Of a DNA stretch of 64,000 nt, positions 34,446 through 46,276 are shown one piece after another. The notes beneath the pieces were generated by a model, which was given only the letters and a program-made list of their open reading frames with translations, was not told where the DNA came from and made no database searches. The position numbers and the translations under genes are program-made. This stretch comes from Fremontodendron californicum (lineage: Eukaryota > Streptophyta > Magnoliopsida > Malvales > Malvaceae), in the NCBI GenBank assembly GCA_030761205.1, contig JAULJL010000018.1, forward strand, positions 13,412,501 through 13,476,500, in the 5' to 3' direction. Position 1 is the stretch's first letter, and each line of letters opens with the position of its first letter.

Positions 34446-35420
34446 ATCTACATCATTTCTCAAAGCTTCTGGTGGGGATATCCAGAATTTTACAGTTTTT
34501 AAAACTGAACAAGTCTTCGGTGGTGATAGCTGAAGCCTCTGGTGGAGATATCCAGGGTTTTATAATTTTGGAAAATGAGAAATCTTCTTCTGGAGGAGTT
34601 ATCCAGAATTTTACAATGAGCAAGTCTTTGGTGGTGATAGCCAAAACTTCTGGTGGGGCTATCCAGAATTTTACAGTTTTAAAAGTGAACAAGTCTTCGG
34701 TGGTGATAGCTGAAGCCTCTGGTGGAGATATCCAGGGTTTTATAATTGTGAAAATGTGAAATCTTCTTCTGGAGGAGTTATCCAGAATTTTACTATGAGC
34801 AAGTCTTTGGTGGTGATAGCCAAAGCTTCTGGTGGGGATATCCAGAATTTTACAGTTTTAAGAGTGAACAAGTCTTCGGTGGTGATAGATGAAGCCTCTG
34901 CTGGAGATATCTAGAGTTTTAAAATCCTTTAGAAGGTAGAAAGTCTTCGGTGGTGATAGTTGAAGCTTCTGGAGGTGATACCCAGAATTTTTACAGTTTT
35001 AAAAATGAGCAAAGCTTTGGTGGTGATAGCCGAAGCTTCTAGATACCCATAATTTTTAAACACAGCTGAGAACAAGACAGGTTAAGGCCCCGAGACCATC
35101 GTCGAGGTCATTTGCTTCTTGCAAATCGAATTCATTTCCTTAAGATGAGTTGAACCCCGAGATCATCGTCGAGGTACTTTTTTTTATTATTAACAAGTCT
35201 TCGGTGGTGATAGCTGAAGCCTCTGGTGGAGATATCTAGAGTTTTAAAATCCTTTGAAAAGGTAGAAAGTCTTTGGTGGTGATAGCTGAAGCTTCTGGAG
35301 GTGATACCCAGAATTTTTATAGTTTTAAAAATGGGCAAGACTTTGGTGGTGATAGCCGAAGCTTTTGGAGGAGATATCCAGAATTTTAAACACAACTGAG
35401 AACAAGACAGGTTAAGGCCC
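34446..35420. repeat. 3' minisatellite of element B
   Basis: At least nine degenerate units of about 60-75 bp carry the core TCTTCGGTGGTGATAGCTGA and GGAGATATCCAG. Two longer segments contain GAGACCATCGTCGAGG. The array precedes the polypurine tract and is homologous to 12721-13800. ORFs across it (34412-34759 plus, 35132-35395 minus) only translate the repeat. Confidence 0.9.
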
Positions 35421-35684
35421 CGAGACCATCGTCGAGGCTATTTCCTTTCTTGCAAATCGAATTCGTTTCCTTAAGACGGGTCGAGCCTTGCTTAGTCAGG
35501 GAATTCAATTTAAGGACAAAATCTTCAATTTACTATTTAAAAAAAATGAACGAAAAAAGAAGAAAAAAAAATGAAAAATGAAAAAAATAGAAACCTCTTT
35601 CCCTTTCCTTCACATGTGATTTCACTGACCGTACAAAATTAGTGTTGGTTTATCTTTGCCTGATTCTTGATTCTCAGCAATAGC

Positions 35685-35698
35685 CAAAGAGGGGCAGC
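35685..35698 (+). other. Polypurine tract of element B
   Basis: CAAAGAGGGGCAGC directly before LTR3, identical to the tract at 14054. Confidence 0.88.
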
Positions 35699-38600
35699 TG
35701 TAGACACCTAATTTTGTCCGGACCACTAAACAGGTATGTTTTCTTCCTATATTGATGTTTCCGAGTGTAAAAAGACTGTTTTCATCCTGCAGGTGATACT
35801 CCGAGACTTAGTTTAAGAGGGCGAGCATAAAAAAGTCAAATTTGAAAAAGTCAACCCCAAAAAAAGTCAACCTCGAAAAAGTCAACCCCAGAAAGTCCAC
35901 TACTGAAAAAATCAACCCACTTTCAAAATCAAGATTTTAAGCTCAATTGAAAAATGGCGAAAGAATTTTGATAATCCGAGGTCTACATTGAAAGATATGC
36001 AGTTCGAAATTTGGGATTTGGAGATTCAATAGAAAGGAAACCCTAATTCGGAAAATTTGGGGAAAAGTGCTTAAACGATCAAATTGGTCAAAATTGAAGG
36101 TTCCAAATGAAAGATAAGCACGGAATACGGGTAATGGAGAAGTCACTTGCAAGAAAAATCGAAAGAAAGGTCAATCCGGGAGAAAACCGAGAATTAGGGT
36201 TTGTAGTGGATTTCGGTGAAATTGGGAAGAATCACAGAAATGGCCTGACTGGGTAAGAACAAAGCCCCCAATGGATTAGGAATGATTAAAAAGGATATCC
36301 CAAGGCTCAGCTTGAAGAAAATCTGAAAATCGGACTTGTTTTGAGCAAAACGGGGTTTCGAAAGCAAAAGGGCAAAATTGGAAATTTTGGGAAAAATAGC
36401 AAATGGACTCCAAAAATTTTGAAAATTTTTCAATCTCATTTTTAAATCATTTAAAAGAGATTGGTAAAAGAAAATCTTGATCCGGAGTTCGTTTGCAAAA
36501 TTGCCAAATCCCGAGCCTCCTATGCAGTAATTCAAAAAGGAAAATTCCGAAAAAATAGCAAATGAGCTCCAAATCTTTTGAAAATTTGCAAATCTCTTTT
36601 TTAAATTATTTGGAAGATATTGGCGAAAGAAAATCTTGATTCGGAGTTCGTTTGCAAAATGGCCAAATCCAGAGCCTCCTATGCAATAATTCAAGAAAAT
36701 AAATACCGGAAAAATAGCAAATGAGCTTCAAAAATTCTGAAATTTTTCAAATCTCATTTTTAAACTATTTGGAAGATATTGGTGAAAGAAAATCTTGATT
36801 CGGAGTTCATTTGCAAAATGGCCAAATCTCGGGCCTCCTATGCAGTAATTCAAGCCGATAAATCCCGACAAAATACCAAATGAGCTCCAAAAATTATGAA
36901 AACTTCCAGATCACACTTTTTAATTATTTTGAATATATTGGTGAAGAAAAATCTTGATTTGGAGCTCGTTTAAAAAATGGTAAAATGTAGGGGCATAAAA
37001 GGGCATTTTTGGAAGAAAAAATCCAAATAAATAGCAAACGGACTCGGATAATTTTGAAAACTTCCAGAACTCAATGTTTTATTATTTTGGAAGTATTAAA
37101 AACAGAAAACTTGAATTTGGAGTCCGTTTGATATTTATTTGCATCCGGGGGGCAAAACGGTCATTTCATCCAAGCAACCGAAAAGGGCTTATTTGGGCCT
37201 TTCAAAAAATCAAAGTTGGGCTGGAAAAGAGAAGTGTTGGCCTGCCCAAGCCCAAAGGAAGGAGGAAGCTTCTGATTTTTCAATCAAATGGCTAAAAATC
37301 AAGAGTTAGTTAGAGATTCTCTTTGATCAAGCAATGGTGATTAAGCCACATAGGCCAAGAGTGATGTTAACATTATTCTTTAACAGCTGTAATTTGAGAG
37401 AGCTGAGATGCTAATCTAAAGGTGGTAATTCATGATTTTTCACCTGGAATTATTAGCCATTTGATGGAAAATTGGTTACAAAAAAAATTACATCATCCTA
37501 GGGGAGGAGAGAGGTAAAATTCTGCCAACATTAAGGGGAGGTCAGAATTTCGAATTTTGAACTTCATTTTGGCTGATTTCTCTTGGTTTTTTTTAGTTTT
37601 TCTCTTCTTGGTTGAGAGCAAAAAAGAAAAGTTTAGAAAAAAAAGGAAAGTTTGAAGAGATAAAGCTTGAAAGATAGCTTCTTGAGGTTGCTCTTGAGCA
37701 CCAACTCTTGCACTTTCTTGATTTTCTATTCTTGTTTTTGCTATTTTGATCTCTATTTGGTGAGTTTCCATTTTAAATTTTTTTTTATTGTTCTTTTAAG
37801 TTCTTACTTCATCTCTTTCTTAAGTATATTTTTACATTTTATTTTTATAATAAACTCACCATGGCCAAATGGCCTACATTATTTATTTTAAGTTGCTGTT
37901 TTGATTTATTTTACCATATTGTTTATGCTATTTTCTTTGATTTTGATGTTTTAAATGTTATGTTACTTCATATTCTTGAGTTATATTTTAATTTGGTTGC
38001 TTTGTTTGTTGCCATTTATGTTTTAAATATCATGTTTTTGCATTTTTAATTTTCTGTTTTCATGTTGTTTAAATTTGTGCATGTTATAGATTTAGTATAT
38101 CAAGTGTTTGTGAAAATGCTTGTGTGGTCTTTGCATGATTTTTATTTTATATCTTAGTTGAGCATGTTTTAGATTTAGTATATTAAGTGTTTGTGAAAAT
38201 GCTTGTGTGATTTTTGCATGATTTAAGTGTTATATTTTAGTTGAGCATGTTAGTATACCATGTGTTTGTGAAAATGCCATGCTTGTTGGAGCTTGAGGCC
38301 ATTTGGCTACTCCATGTGTTTTGCATTGTGTGATTGCATTTTTGCCATGTTAGTTGGTAGGTTTTTGCATTTGCATGTCATTTGATTTAGTTTTGCATGC
38401 TAGTATACCAAGTGTTTGTGAAAATGCCATGCTTGCTAGTTTCATTATGCTATTCGGCTACCCTTGGAGTTCTTGCATTTTATGTGCATTCTTGCCATGT
38501 TAGTTGATAGGTTAGCATTTGCATGATATTTGGTTGGATTTTTGGTTTAAGCATGATTTGTGTTTGTGAAAATGCCATGCATATTTTAGTTATTAAGTTA

Positions 38601-40896
38601 GGTTTATTTGCCATGCATGTTCATGCATTCTAGGTCTAGGTTACATTAAATGCCATGCAAGTTCATTTAGGTCTAGGTCACTTTATGAATGCCATGCATT
38701 TTTTCATGACATTTAGGTTTAAATCCATGCATTTCATGCATTATGTTTGCTGCATTGTTTCATGCATTTCATGTTCATGCCACTTGAATAATGACTTGAG
38801 CCAATTAATGGTTCAAAGTCATGCTCTCTTGAGCACACTTGTGGAAAATTAAGTTTGTCAAGTTGATTATTCTACCTTTGTGATTTTTTTTACTTAGCCA
38901 ATTTTTATCTAACTTTCAAAAAGTCCTAGCTACTGTTTGCAAGTCATTTTATGAGTTTCAAATATTTTTACTTTGATTTTTAAATGATTTTATCAAAGGC
39001 AAAAATGTGTTGGCAAAGCAGTTTTTTTTCTCCCAAAACTCGTACAAATCTGATTTTTCTGGGAATTCATCTTTAATCAGAAAATTAAGCCAATTTGTTT
39101 TCGTGTAGTTTTACATGTCCTGAGTCTCTAGTATTTGTTTCAGAATTTTTTGAATTTTTAAAAATAGGGTAAAAATCGTGGATTAGAACTGGACAGTGGA
39201 GTCAGAATTGAATTTAAAGAAAAATTATTTTTCTGTTTTGGTTAATTTACTTAGAGTGGGCTGATTGGGAGGGTTAGCTACTGACTTAGAGTAGTTTCTA
39301 AGCCTTTTTAAACTCTAAAAATGGTTTTTCAAGTCTCGGGTTAAGGGTAGTCAAGTCCGGATTTTTTTTAACTTAGGAAATTAGAGCCATTTAAAAAATT
39401 TTAGCCCAGTTTTTATTTTTAATTCAAGCTTCTCAAAATTGTTTTCAAACAATCACAAAGTATTTTGGTTTTAGAATATTTAATTTGACATATTTTCCTA
39501 AGGTAGCCGGATATCTTTTTAGATATACGGATTTTCTTAATTAAAGGAAAAAATACATTTCATGCATTGCATTTTTATATTCATGCATTTTATATAATAT
39601 GTGATTCTTGCTATAATAATTTCTTTGATATTGTTGTTATTTTGATTTATATTTTTTGATGTTACATGGTTTATTATATGGTTTTGAATATTTCATGATA
39701 TCCTATGCTTTTACTTAGTTATTTTTATTTAAGCATATACTATGTTCATGCATTATTATTTTTATTTTCATGCATATTATATAATAGCATTATTCTATTC
39801 CATGTCATTTAAATTATATGCCATACCATTCATATTTGTCATGTCATTTAGGTCATTTCATTTCATTTAGGATATATTATGCCATATAGAATATTTTATT
39901 TCATTTAGAAAATATCATGTTACTTAGGTTATTTCATTTCATATAGAATATGTTATGTTACTTAGGTTATTCTATTTCATTTAGATTATATCATATGACT
40001 TAGAATATTGCATCTCATATAGAATATACTATGTTACCTAGGTCATTTCATTTTATTTAGAATATATTATATAACTTAGGATATTCCATTTCATTTAGAA
40101 TATGCTAAGGCATTCAAATCATGTCATGACATTTAGGTTGCATTATATTATTTAGATTTTGTTATGTCATTTTATTTATGTCATGCATATACATATTCAT
40201 TTCTTTTAAATGTTTTCAAAAAAGATAATGGTTTTCAATAAAATAAAGATATTCTCGAGTTAAAATAATTCATGAGTTCTCTGCCGGGTTTGCTGGGGAG
40301 GATATCATCAATTATTATTAATAACGGAATATCTTCTTTAAATAGAGAATGATTGGGAAAATTTTCCAAAATTAATAAAAATTTCTATATTTTGTCACGT
40401 TTGTTGGGGAATATAGGAAAATTTTGAATTTATAAATTCCGGATCATTTTCAATAAAAAATGGAATTATTTTTCTTTAAATTGGGAATTAACTTGAAATA
40501 CTAAATTTAAAACCAATTTTTACCGAGACTTGAGATAACACACGATTAATAAGGTACCGATTTATACGGGCGTTGTGGGGGTGCTAATCCTTCCCCACAC
40601 GTAACCGACTCCCGAACCCGCTTCTTTGATTTCTCTGGTTTAAAACGCAGACTTGAAATTGGTTTTTAAAATGTGTTAATTAATTTTTAAAATATTTTAT
40701 AAAACCGGTATTAATAGCTGGCAGATCAGACCTAGCTAAAAAAGATTGGTGGCGACTCCATGTCTTTTTCTAAGGTCATTTTCAAAACCTTCATTTTTCT
40801 AGAGGAATTAAGTCGACTTTTCCTCGATTTTTTAATGTCACGCTTAATGAATAATAAAGTCTTGTGATGAGACTCGTTATTTTTTAGGTTGCGACA
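35699..40896 (+). mobile_element. Element B LTR3 (5198 bp)
   Basis: It is complete from TGTAGACACC to GGTTGCGACA and very similar to LTR2. U3 repeats lie at about 36405-36990 and AT-rich repeats at about 39790-40150. It preserves the uninterrupted insertion site of element C at 38250-38254. It is followed by the AGGAG copy at 40897-40901. Confidence 0.92.
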
Positions 40897-40901
40897 AGGA
40901 G
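40897..40901. other. Target-site duplication of element B, right copy
   Basis: AGGAG, matching 11411-11415. Confidence 0.95.
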
Positions 40902-41808
40902 AATTTCCCTCTTCGCTCGTATTGGAAGTCTTTTGCACCAATTGGTGAATTTCTTAAGAGGGATTGGCTTGAAAATAGGACTGAGGAACAATGGATCAAT
41001 ATATTCCAGAATATCAGGGCTAAGATGATAATTTGGAGGGCTCCATGGATAGCTCCTATGCCAACGTTGTACAAGTGTGGAGATAAAGCATCTGTTCCAT
41101 TATTGGGAGTATGGGGAGGAGTGAGCTATACACCACTGTTGGTACTAAGACAATCGAAATCCCGTCAGTTTACTCCTACGACCCATAACTTAGTGATTTG
41201 GAATTTTCTTATGGAGAAGATGGATACTCGGGAAAGGTACGTGAGACTGTAGTAGCATGGAAGGAAACTCATTGGGTGGAGGTAGCTAGATATGCCGACA
41301 TCGTGAGACCTGATTACCTGGTATGGAGAAAATTGAGGGTTAATGATAGGTTGTTGACATCAGATGGAAAAGAGGTCTAGTTCATGAGTTCACCACCTAA
41401 GGAAGCGCCATCAAAGATAGAAATTGCAAGGGCAAAATTCGAAAAAGAAAAGGCCCAAATGAGCAAAGAGATTGCCCGGCTATAAGAAGAGCTTAAGGAC
41501 ATGAAAAATAGGGAATCAGCTCGAGAAAGAGAAAAGGAAAAGATCAAGAGAGAAAGGGACACTGATAAGAGCGATCTTCAGGAATTACACTTGGAGAACA
41601 AGAGGTACCGCTTTGAGCTCAGATTTGAGGGGACCCTCAAGACTTCAGGGGAATGGGAGCAAGAGGTCAAAAACCTCAAGAAGGAGAAGAATATTGGAAA
41701 GAGAGAGCAAAGCATAAGGAAGCCCGAGCCAATCAACTGGAGAAACAAGCTAAGAAAAGCTTATACGGTGATGCTTCTGCTGACATGCAAAGGGCCATGA
41801 ATAAGTAA
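40902..41808 (+). pseudogene. Element A ORF1, C-terminal part with coiled coil
   Basis: The frame continues from 11415 in phase with NFPLRSYWKSFAPIGEFL and WRAPWIAPMP, then GVWGGVSYTPLL, all typical of the Ogre ORF1 domain. A frameshift near 41196 moves it to the frame with EFSYGEDGYSGKVRE and YADIVRPDYLVWR. After stops at 41378-41380 and about 41484 the same frame holds a charged, heptad-like coiled coil (KIEIARAKFEKEKAQMSKE and REREKEKIKRER). A second shift near 41690 leads to a frame ending at TAA 41806-41808. The function is unknown; the C-terminal coiled coil suggests multimerisation. Confidence 0.72.
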
Positions 41809-42365
41809 GGGGTCAGATTGAAGAGCAAGGCAATCAAAAGAGGACAGTAAAGAAGGTCCAAGATCCGAGGGAGTTACTATAGGACCGATGTTTTGTAATA
41901 GCAATTTTGAATTAGGATAGACAGATTATCAGATTGTCTTAAGCAGTGATCTTTTATCTTTGATGTATTTAGTTCCAGGAAATCAATGAAAGACCGTTTG
42001 GTTGGAATTATCTCGGGGCCAATACTTTTAAATGCATTCATCATTCATTTGTTCTTTCCTTTATATATTTTGTTTGTTTGTTTGTTTGTTCATTCATTAA
42101 TTTATATTTATAATCATTCATTCAGTTATTCTTTATAAATTTTTCATACACTTAGTCATTTATTTATTTGTCCATTCACTTATTCTTTATAATTATTCAT
42201 TCATATTCATACACTTAGTCATTTACATATTTGTTCATTCATTAACATTTAGTTATTTATTCATTCATTCATTTTTTGTAAAATAAAAAAATGTGTCAAT
42301 AAATTCTAATTCATGGTTTTCAAAACTAAAGGTACAATTGGTCGCACTCAGAAAGAATCAGATTT
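41809..42365 (+). other. Spacer between ORF1 and gag of element A, with microsatellites
   Basis: No gene is seen. A (TTTG)n run at about 42067-42088 and many ATTC/TTCATTCATT units fill 42040-42280. Ogre elements normally separate ORF1 from gag by a noncoding spacer. Confidence 0.7.
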
Positions 42366-43729
42366 TTGACACTTTACAATACTATATCTCAAGCCAGAGC
42401 TATGGAGAACGATCAGCTTGCTAGAATTGAAAGGATGGAAAGAACTCAAAAGGAATTGCAGGAACAGTTGGCTAAGTCTCAAGAGGAGTCACTAGAACAA
42501 ATGGCCAAACTCATAGATGATGGATACCATGATGAGACAGAAATGGCCAGGGGAAAATTCAGTTACAGGAATGGGGGCAGTAAACCAGGAAGGCCGACCA
42601 AAGGTGGTATAGCAGAATGGCCAGGCATCCTAGCATGTGGGAATGAACTTCCAACTAGGGCAGCATCAAATGTTTACATCCAACCAGCGACTGAAGCACA
42701 GAATTTTGGTCCTAAAAAGGGTAATATTGGGGTTGATCCAATTGATGTGGACGTTCCAAACTTTGAGGAACCGGCTGAAAAGGAAAAGGCAAAGATGACT
42801 AAGCTAAAGAGGGTTGAAACGACGGAATCTCAAAAAAATATTAGCTGCTGGAGGAAAGATTGAGGGCAGTTGAAGGGGTGGAGCTATTTGGCAGTCTAGA
42901 TGCCAAAGAGATGAGTTTAGTGCATGGTCTGGTGATTCCTCCAAAGTTCAAAGTACCAGACTTTGAAAAATATAATAGAACTATCAACCCATCAGCATAT
43001 TTGACCATGTACTGCCAGAAGATGACTGGACATGATGAAGATGAAAAATTTATTATCCACTGTTTTCAAGATAGCTTGATAGGATCCACAACTCGATGGT
43101 ATAACCAGCTTACCCGTACTAAGATCCGTTCCTGGATGGATCTAGCCGAAGCTTTCATGGAACGATACAAGCATGTGACGGACATGGTGCCTGATCGTCT
43201 AACTCTGCAAAACATGGAAATGAAAGCTACTGAAAGCTTTAAAGAATATTCTCAGAGATTGAAAGACCTGGCTATACAGGTACAACCTCCTTTGACCAAC
43301 AAGGAAACTATAGTGCTTTTCATCAATACCCTAAAAACACCTTGTTATGATAAATTGGTGGGGAGTGCCACCAAGGACTTTGCAGATATGGTGATATCAG
43401 GGGAGATGATAGAGTCTGCCATTAAGAACGGGAAAATAGAAGGGGGTGAGTCTGCTACCCCGAAGAGGGTTTTCACTGCAAAGAAGAAGGAGGAGACACA
43501 TGCAGTTAGCTTCAATCAATACACCTATGCACCACCTATACCATACATACCTCTCAGGCCTTATACTCCTCCTACATCTTATGCACCTCCTACACCCTAC
43601 ACACCTTATCCGGGGTATAATCCTTACTATCCCAATGTGAACCATCTTACCCAAAATCCATTTCCCTATACCAATATACCACAACAGCCTTTTCCAACTG
43701 GCATATCCCCACAGATAAATCTTCCCTGA
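42366..43729 (+). pseudogene. Element A gag
   Basis: Two frames join near 42835-42845 at an A run. The first (to about 42842) encodes the N-terminal coiled coil (ARIERMERTQKELQEQLAK). The second encodes the gag core: VPDFEKYNRTINPSAYL, FQDSLIGSTTRWYNQL, WMDLAEAFMERYKHVTDM and TLQNMEMKATESFKEY, which are hallmark Ty3/Gypsy Tat gag phrases. A Pro/Tyr-rich tail of PYTPP-like repeats follows at about 43510-43680. The zinc knuckles are further on and out of frame. It would form the capsid of the particle; this copy is frameshifted. Confidence 0.85.
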
Positions 43730-44657
43730 AACACTGTCCTAAACATCCCAAAGTGCTGGACGCAATGGTCATCGTTCACCATGGAATGATCAGAAACCCC
43801 AATTTGATCCGATTTCTACCACCTATGGTGAGCTATATCCTAAACTGTTGTAGAGTCAACTTATGGCACCTGTATACCTCAAACCTCTGACACCACCATA
43901 TTCAAGGTGGTACAACGCAAATGTTAGTTGCGCATATCACGCAGGGATCTAGGGGTATTCGACTGAGGATTGTATTTCCTTTAAGAAGAAAGTCCAAAGT
44001 TTTATTAATACTGGGGTGGTGAAGTTCGGTCAAGGAATGGGCAGAATGTAGCAGGAAATCCATTATCCGATCATGCTGAGAATCGGGTAAATACAGTATT
44101 GACAAGGGAAGAAAGAAGGTTGAAAAGACATGTCAGTGAAGTCTAGACCCCAATGATAAAAGTGTGTGTCAAAATGGTAAAAGCGAGTATGGTGGAGATG
44201 GTGATAGTTTAAAAATGGTTGCAAACAGGGTGGAAGATTGGTGTCCGTTCCATGGATGTAAAGGTCATATCATACAGGGATGCGCGGACTTTCTCGCTAA
44301 AGTCCAAAATATGATGGATGAGGGGGAAGCCCAGTTTTATGAAGAAATAAAGGATGGAGTAGAGGTTATGGAGAATGCGACTGGCTATGGAATAGGAAGA
44401 CCTTTGATCATCTATTACGATGAACCAGAGAAGATTACTCCGGTTGTTGAGGAAATTGCGCCTAAGCTAATCATAGATTTGCCTTCTTCATTTTCATACA
44501 AGGAAAACAAAGCTGCACCATGGAAATATGACTGCAGCATGGTTATGCTCGGGTCTTTAAGTCAGCAAGATATTACAGATGTGGGGCACTTAACACGAAG
44601 TGGAAGGTGTTATGCCCCTGAGGTTGTTGAACAGGGATCAACAAAAAGGATGGAGGA
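43730..44657 (+). pseudogene. Element A gag C-terminus with zinc knuckles
   Basis: Frames change several times. A knuckle-like CAYHAGI with a stop at 43949-43951 and then STEDC is at about 43929-43970. A second, CPFHGCKGHIIQGC, is at about 44241-44284, followed by LAKVQNMMDEGE. The ORF 44164-44679 continues with NKAAPWKYDCSMVM and LTRSGRCYAPE, which precede protease in Tat elements. These segments bind the RNA genome and link gag to protease. Confidence 0.72.
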
Positions 44658-45733
44658 ATGGACAAAGGGAAAAAAATAGCTGAACCAATCCATATTGAGA
44701 TGGATTTGTCAAAAGAAGCAGAAAGGGGATCAGCCCCGGTTAACAAGATAAAAGAGCCATTGAATGAAAAGGAGGCTTGCGAGTTTTTAAAGTTCATAAA
44801 ACATAGTGAGTATAGTGTGGTTGAGCAATTGCAGCACCAGCCAGCAAGAATCTCCATCTTATCTTTTCTATTAAACTCAGAGCCTCACAAAAATGCCCTG
44901 TTGAGAGTGTTGAATCAGGCATATATGGCTAACAACATATCGGTAGAAAAATTAGACAGGCTGGTGGAAAACATTACGGCAGAAGATCATATATATTTCA
45001 GTTATGATGAAATACCACCCAATGGTATTGGGTCCACAAAGGCTCTTCAAATAATAACCACTTTCAAGGGGCATATACTACCAAGGGTGTTTTTGGATAA
45101 TGGTTCTTCATTAAATGTAATGCCCCTGGTAACCCTGTCTAAGTTGCCAGTTCTTATATGTTATCGAGTTACACAGTAGTCAGAGCTTTTGATGGTACCA
45201 GAAGAGAGGTAATGGGAACTATTGAGGTTCCTCTAGAGATAGGCCCATGTATCTATACGGTGAACTTTCAAGTCATGGATATTAATCCGTCCTATAATTG
45301 CTTGTTGCGAAGGCCGTGGATACATTCAGCAGGGGCTGTAGCCTCACCTCTCCACCAAAAGCTAAAATTTATGATGGAGGGCCATTTGGTCACTGTATCA
45401 GGAGAAGAGGACATAATAGCCTCTGCATATACTGAATCTCCTTATGTTGAACCCAATGAAGATGCCGTAGAATGTTCCTTTCGATCTTTGGAATTCGTAA
45501 ATACGGTTTTCATCCCTGAAGGACAAAAAATTCTAAAACCAAGTTTGCCCAAGAACACAAGGTTGGGAGTAAGAACCACAGTGGGAAAAGACTGCAGGGC
45601 TAGAAAATATCTTGGAAAATATCTTCAAGGGATGGTCCGAGCAATCGAAGTAGTGGGAAAGAAAGACCGATTTGGCTTGGGGTATCTTCCGAAGGCCCAT
45701 GAGAAGAGGAAACAAGTTGAAAAAAACCGATAA
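44658..45733 (+). pseudogene. Element A protease region
   Basis: The frame 44658-45179 contains EFLKFIKHSEYSVVEQL and the aspartic protease active-site motif LDNGSSLNVMP, with the Asp codon at 45096-45098. A frameshift near 45160 leads to 45158-45733, with YTVVRAFDGTRREVMGTIEV and NCLLRRPWIHSAGAV, where the usual LLGRPW has Gly replaced by Arg. The protease would cut the polyprotein. A frameshift and an altered flap-side residue make it nonfunctional here. Confidence 0.82.
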
Positions 45734-45739
45734 AAGAGG

Positions 45740-46053
45740 ATGGCCCGTATCGCGGGTATGGATATTGAGTGGGAGCCTATGACTTTCCCATCAATCCTTC
45801 ACAGCTTTTGCTCTGCTGGTTTTCTATTTGGAGAAAAGAAATCAGAAGATGTACTCATAATGATCGAGCAAGCTTTTGAAAAGTTCCATGTGAATAAGGG
45901 TGGGCAGATTCAGGATATGGTAATTTGCATGATTGGGAAAGAATGAATGGAAAGTGATAATCCGAATTGGATGATGCGACCTTGTCCACCAGGATATAGA
46001 CTGACCAATTGGAGTGCGACTGAGTTGCCCATAGTTTTTAAGTCTATTCCAAA
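45740..46053 (+). pseudogene. Element A protease-to-RT linker, exon 1 end
   Basis: The frame has MARIAGMDIEWEPMTFPSIL and then, past a TGA near 45944, WMMRPCPPGYRLTNWSATEL and PIVFKSIPK. It ends at a splice donor at 46054. Equivalent text lies between protease and the intron in Ogre elements. Confidence 0.65.
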
Positions 46054-46276
46054 GTAATACTTTAAAAAACAATCTTAATTATCTTTACCCAAAGATATTA
46101 TGAGTTTTAATTTTTCTTCCTATAATGGGCTTTTTGTTTAAACATTTTCATTCAATAAATAACAAGCACGATTCATTTTATTCATATTTATGTGTCCATA
46201 TTCTTTCATTTTTGCTATTTATTTTGTTTTCATTATATATATTTTCCTATATTGTTTATTCCCCACCTATTTACAG
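46054..46276 (+). other. Putative intron of element A
   Basis: GTAATA at the left end and CTATTTACAG at the right end enclose 223 bp of T-rich sequence. Removing it joins the frame ending PIVFKSIPK to the frame starting CTDTEYEGLP with no phase change; unspliced, a TAA follows at once. An intron between protease and reverse transcriptase is a known property of Ogre elements. Confidence 0.78.

Larger units (their letters stand above)
11416..40896 (+). mobile_element. Element B: non-autonomous Tat-like element in tandem LTR-internal-LTR-internal-LTR form
   Basis: Three LTRs in the same orientation (11416-12720 truncated, 14068-29084 carrying element C, 35699-40896) share TGTAGACACC and GCGACA ends. 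They enclose two internal segments (12721-14067 and 29085-35698). A single AGGAG target-site pair flanks the whole block, so the block behaves as one insertion that was later, or during integration, rearranged. The complete internal segment is about 6.6 kb and holds only a short gag remnant and no protease or polymerase. This fits a large retrotransposon derivative (LARD) that depends on proteins of elements such as A. Confidence 0.85.

Noticed and set aside
34412..34759. ORF with repeated SSVVIAEASGGDIQ-like peptides
   Set aside because: It is a direct translation of the 3' minisatellite; the other strand is equally open and frames are not kept between B copies.
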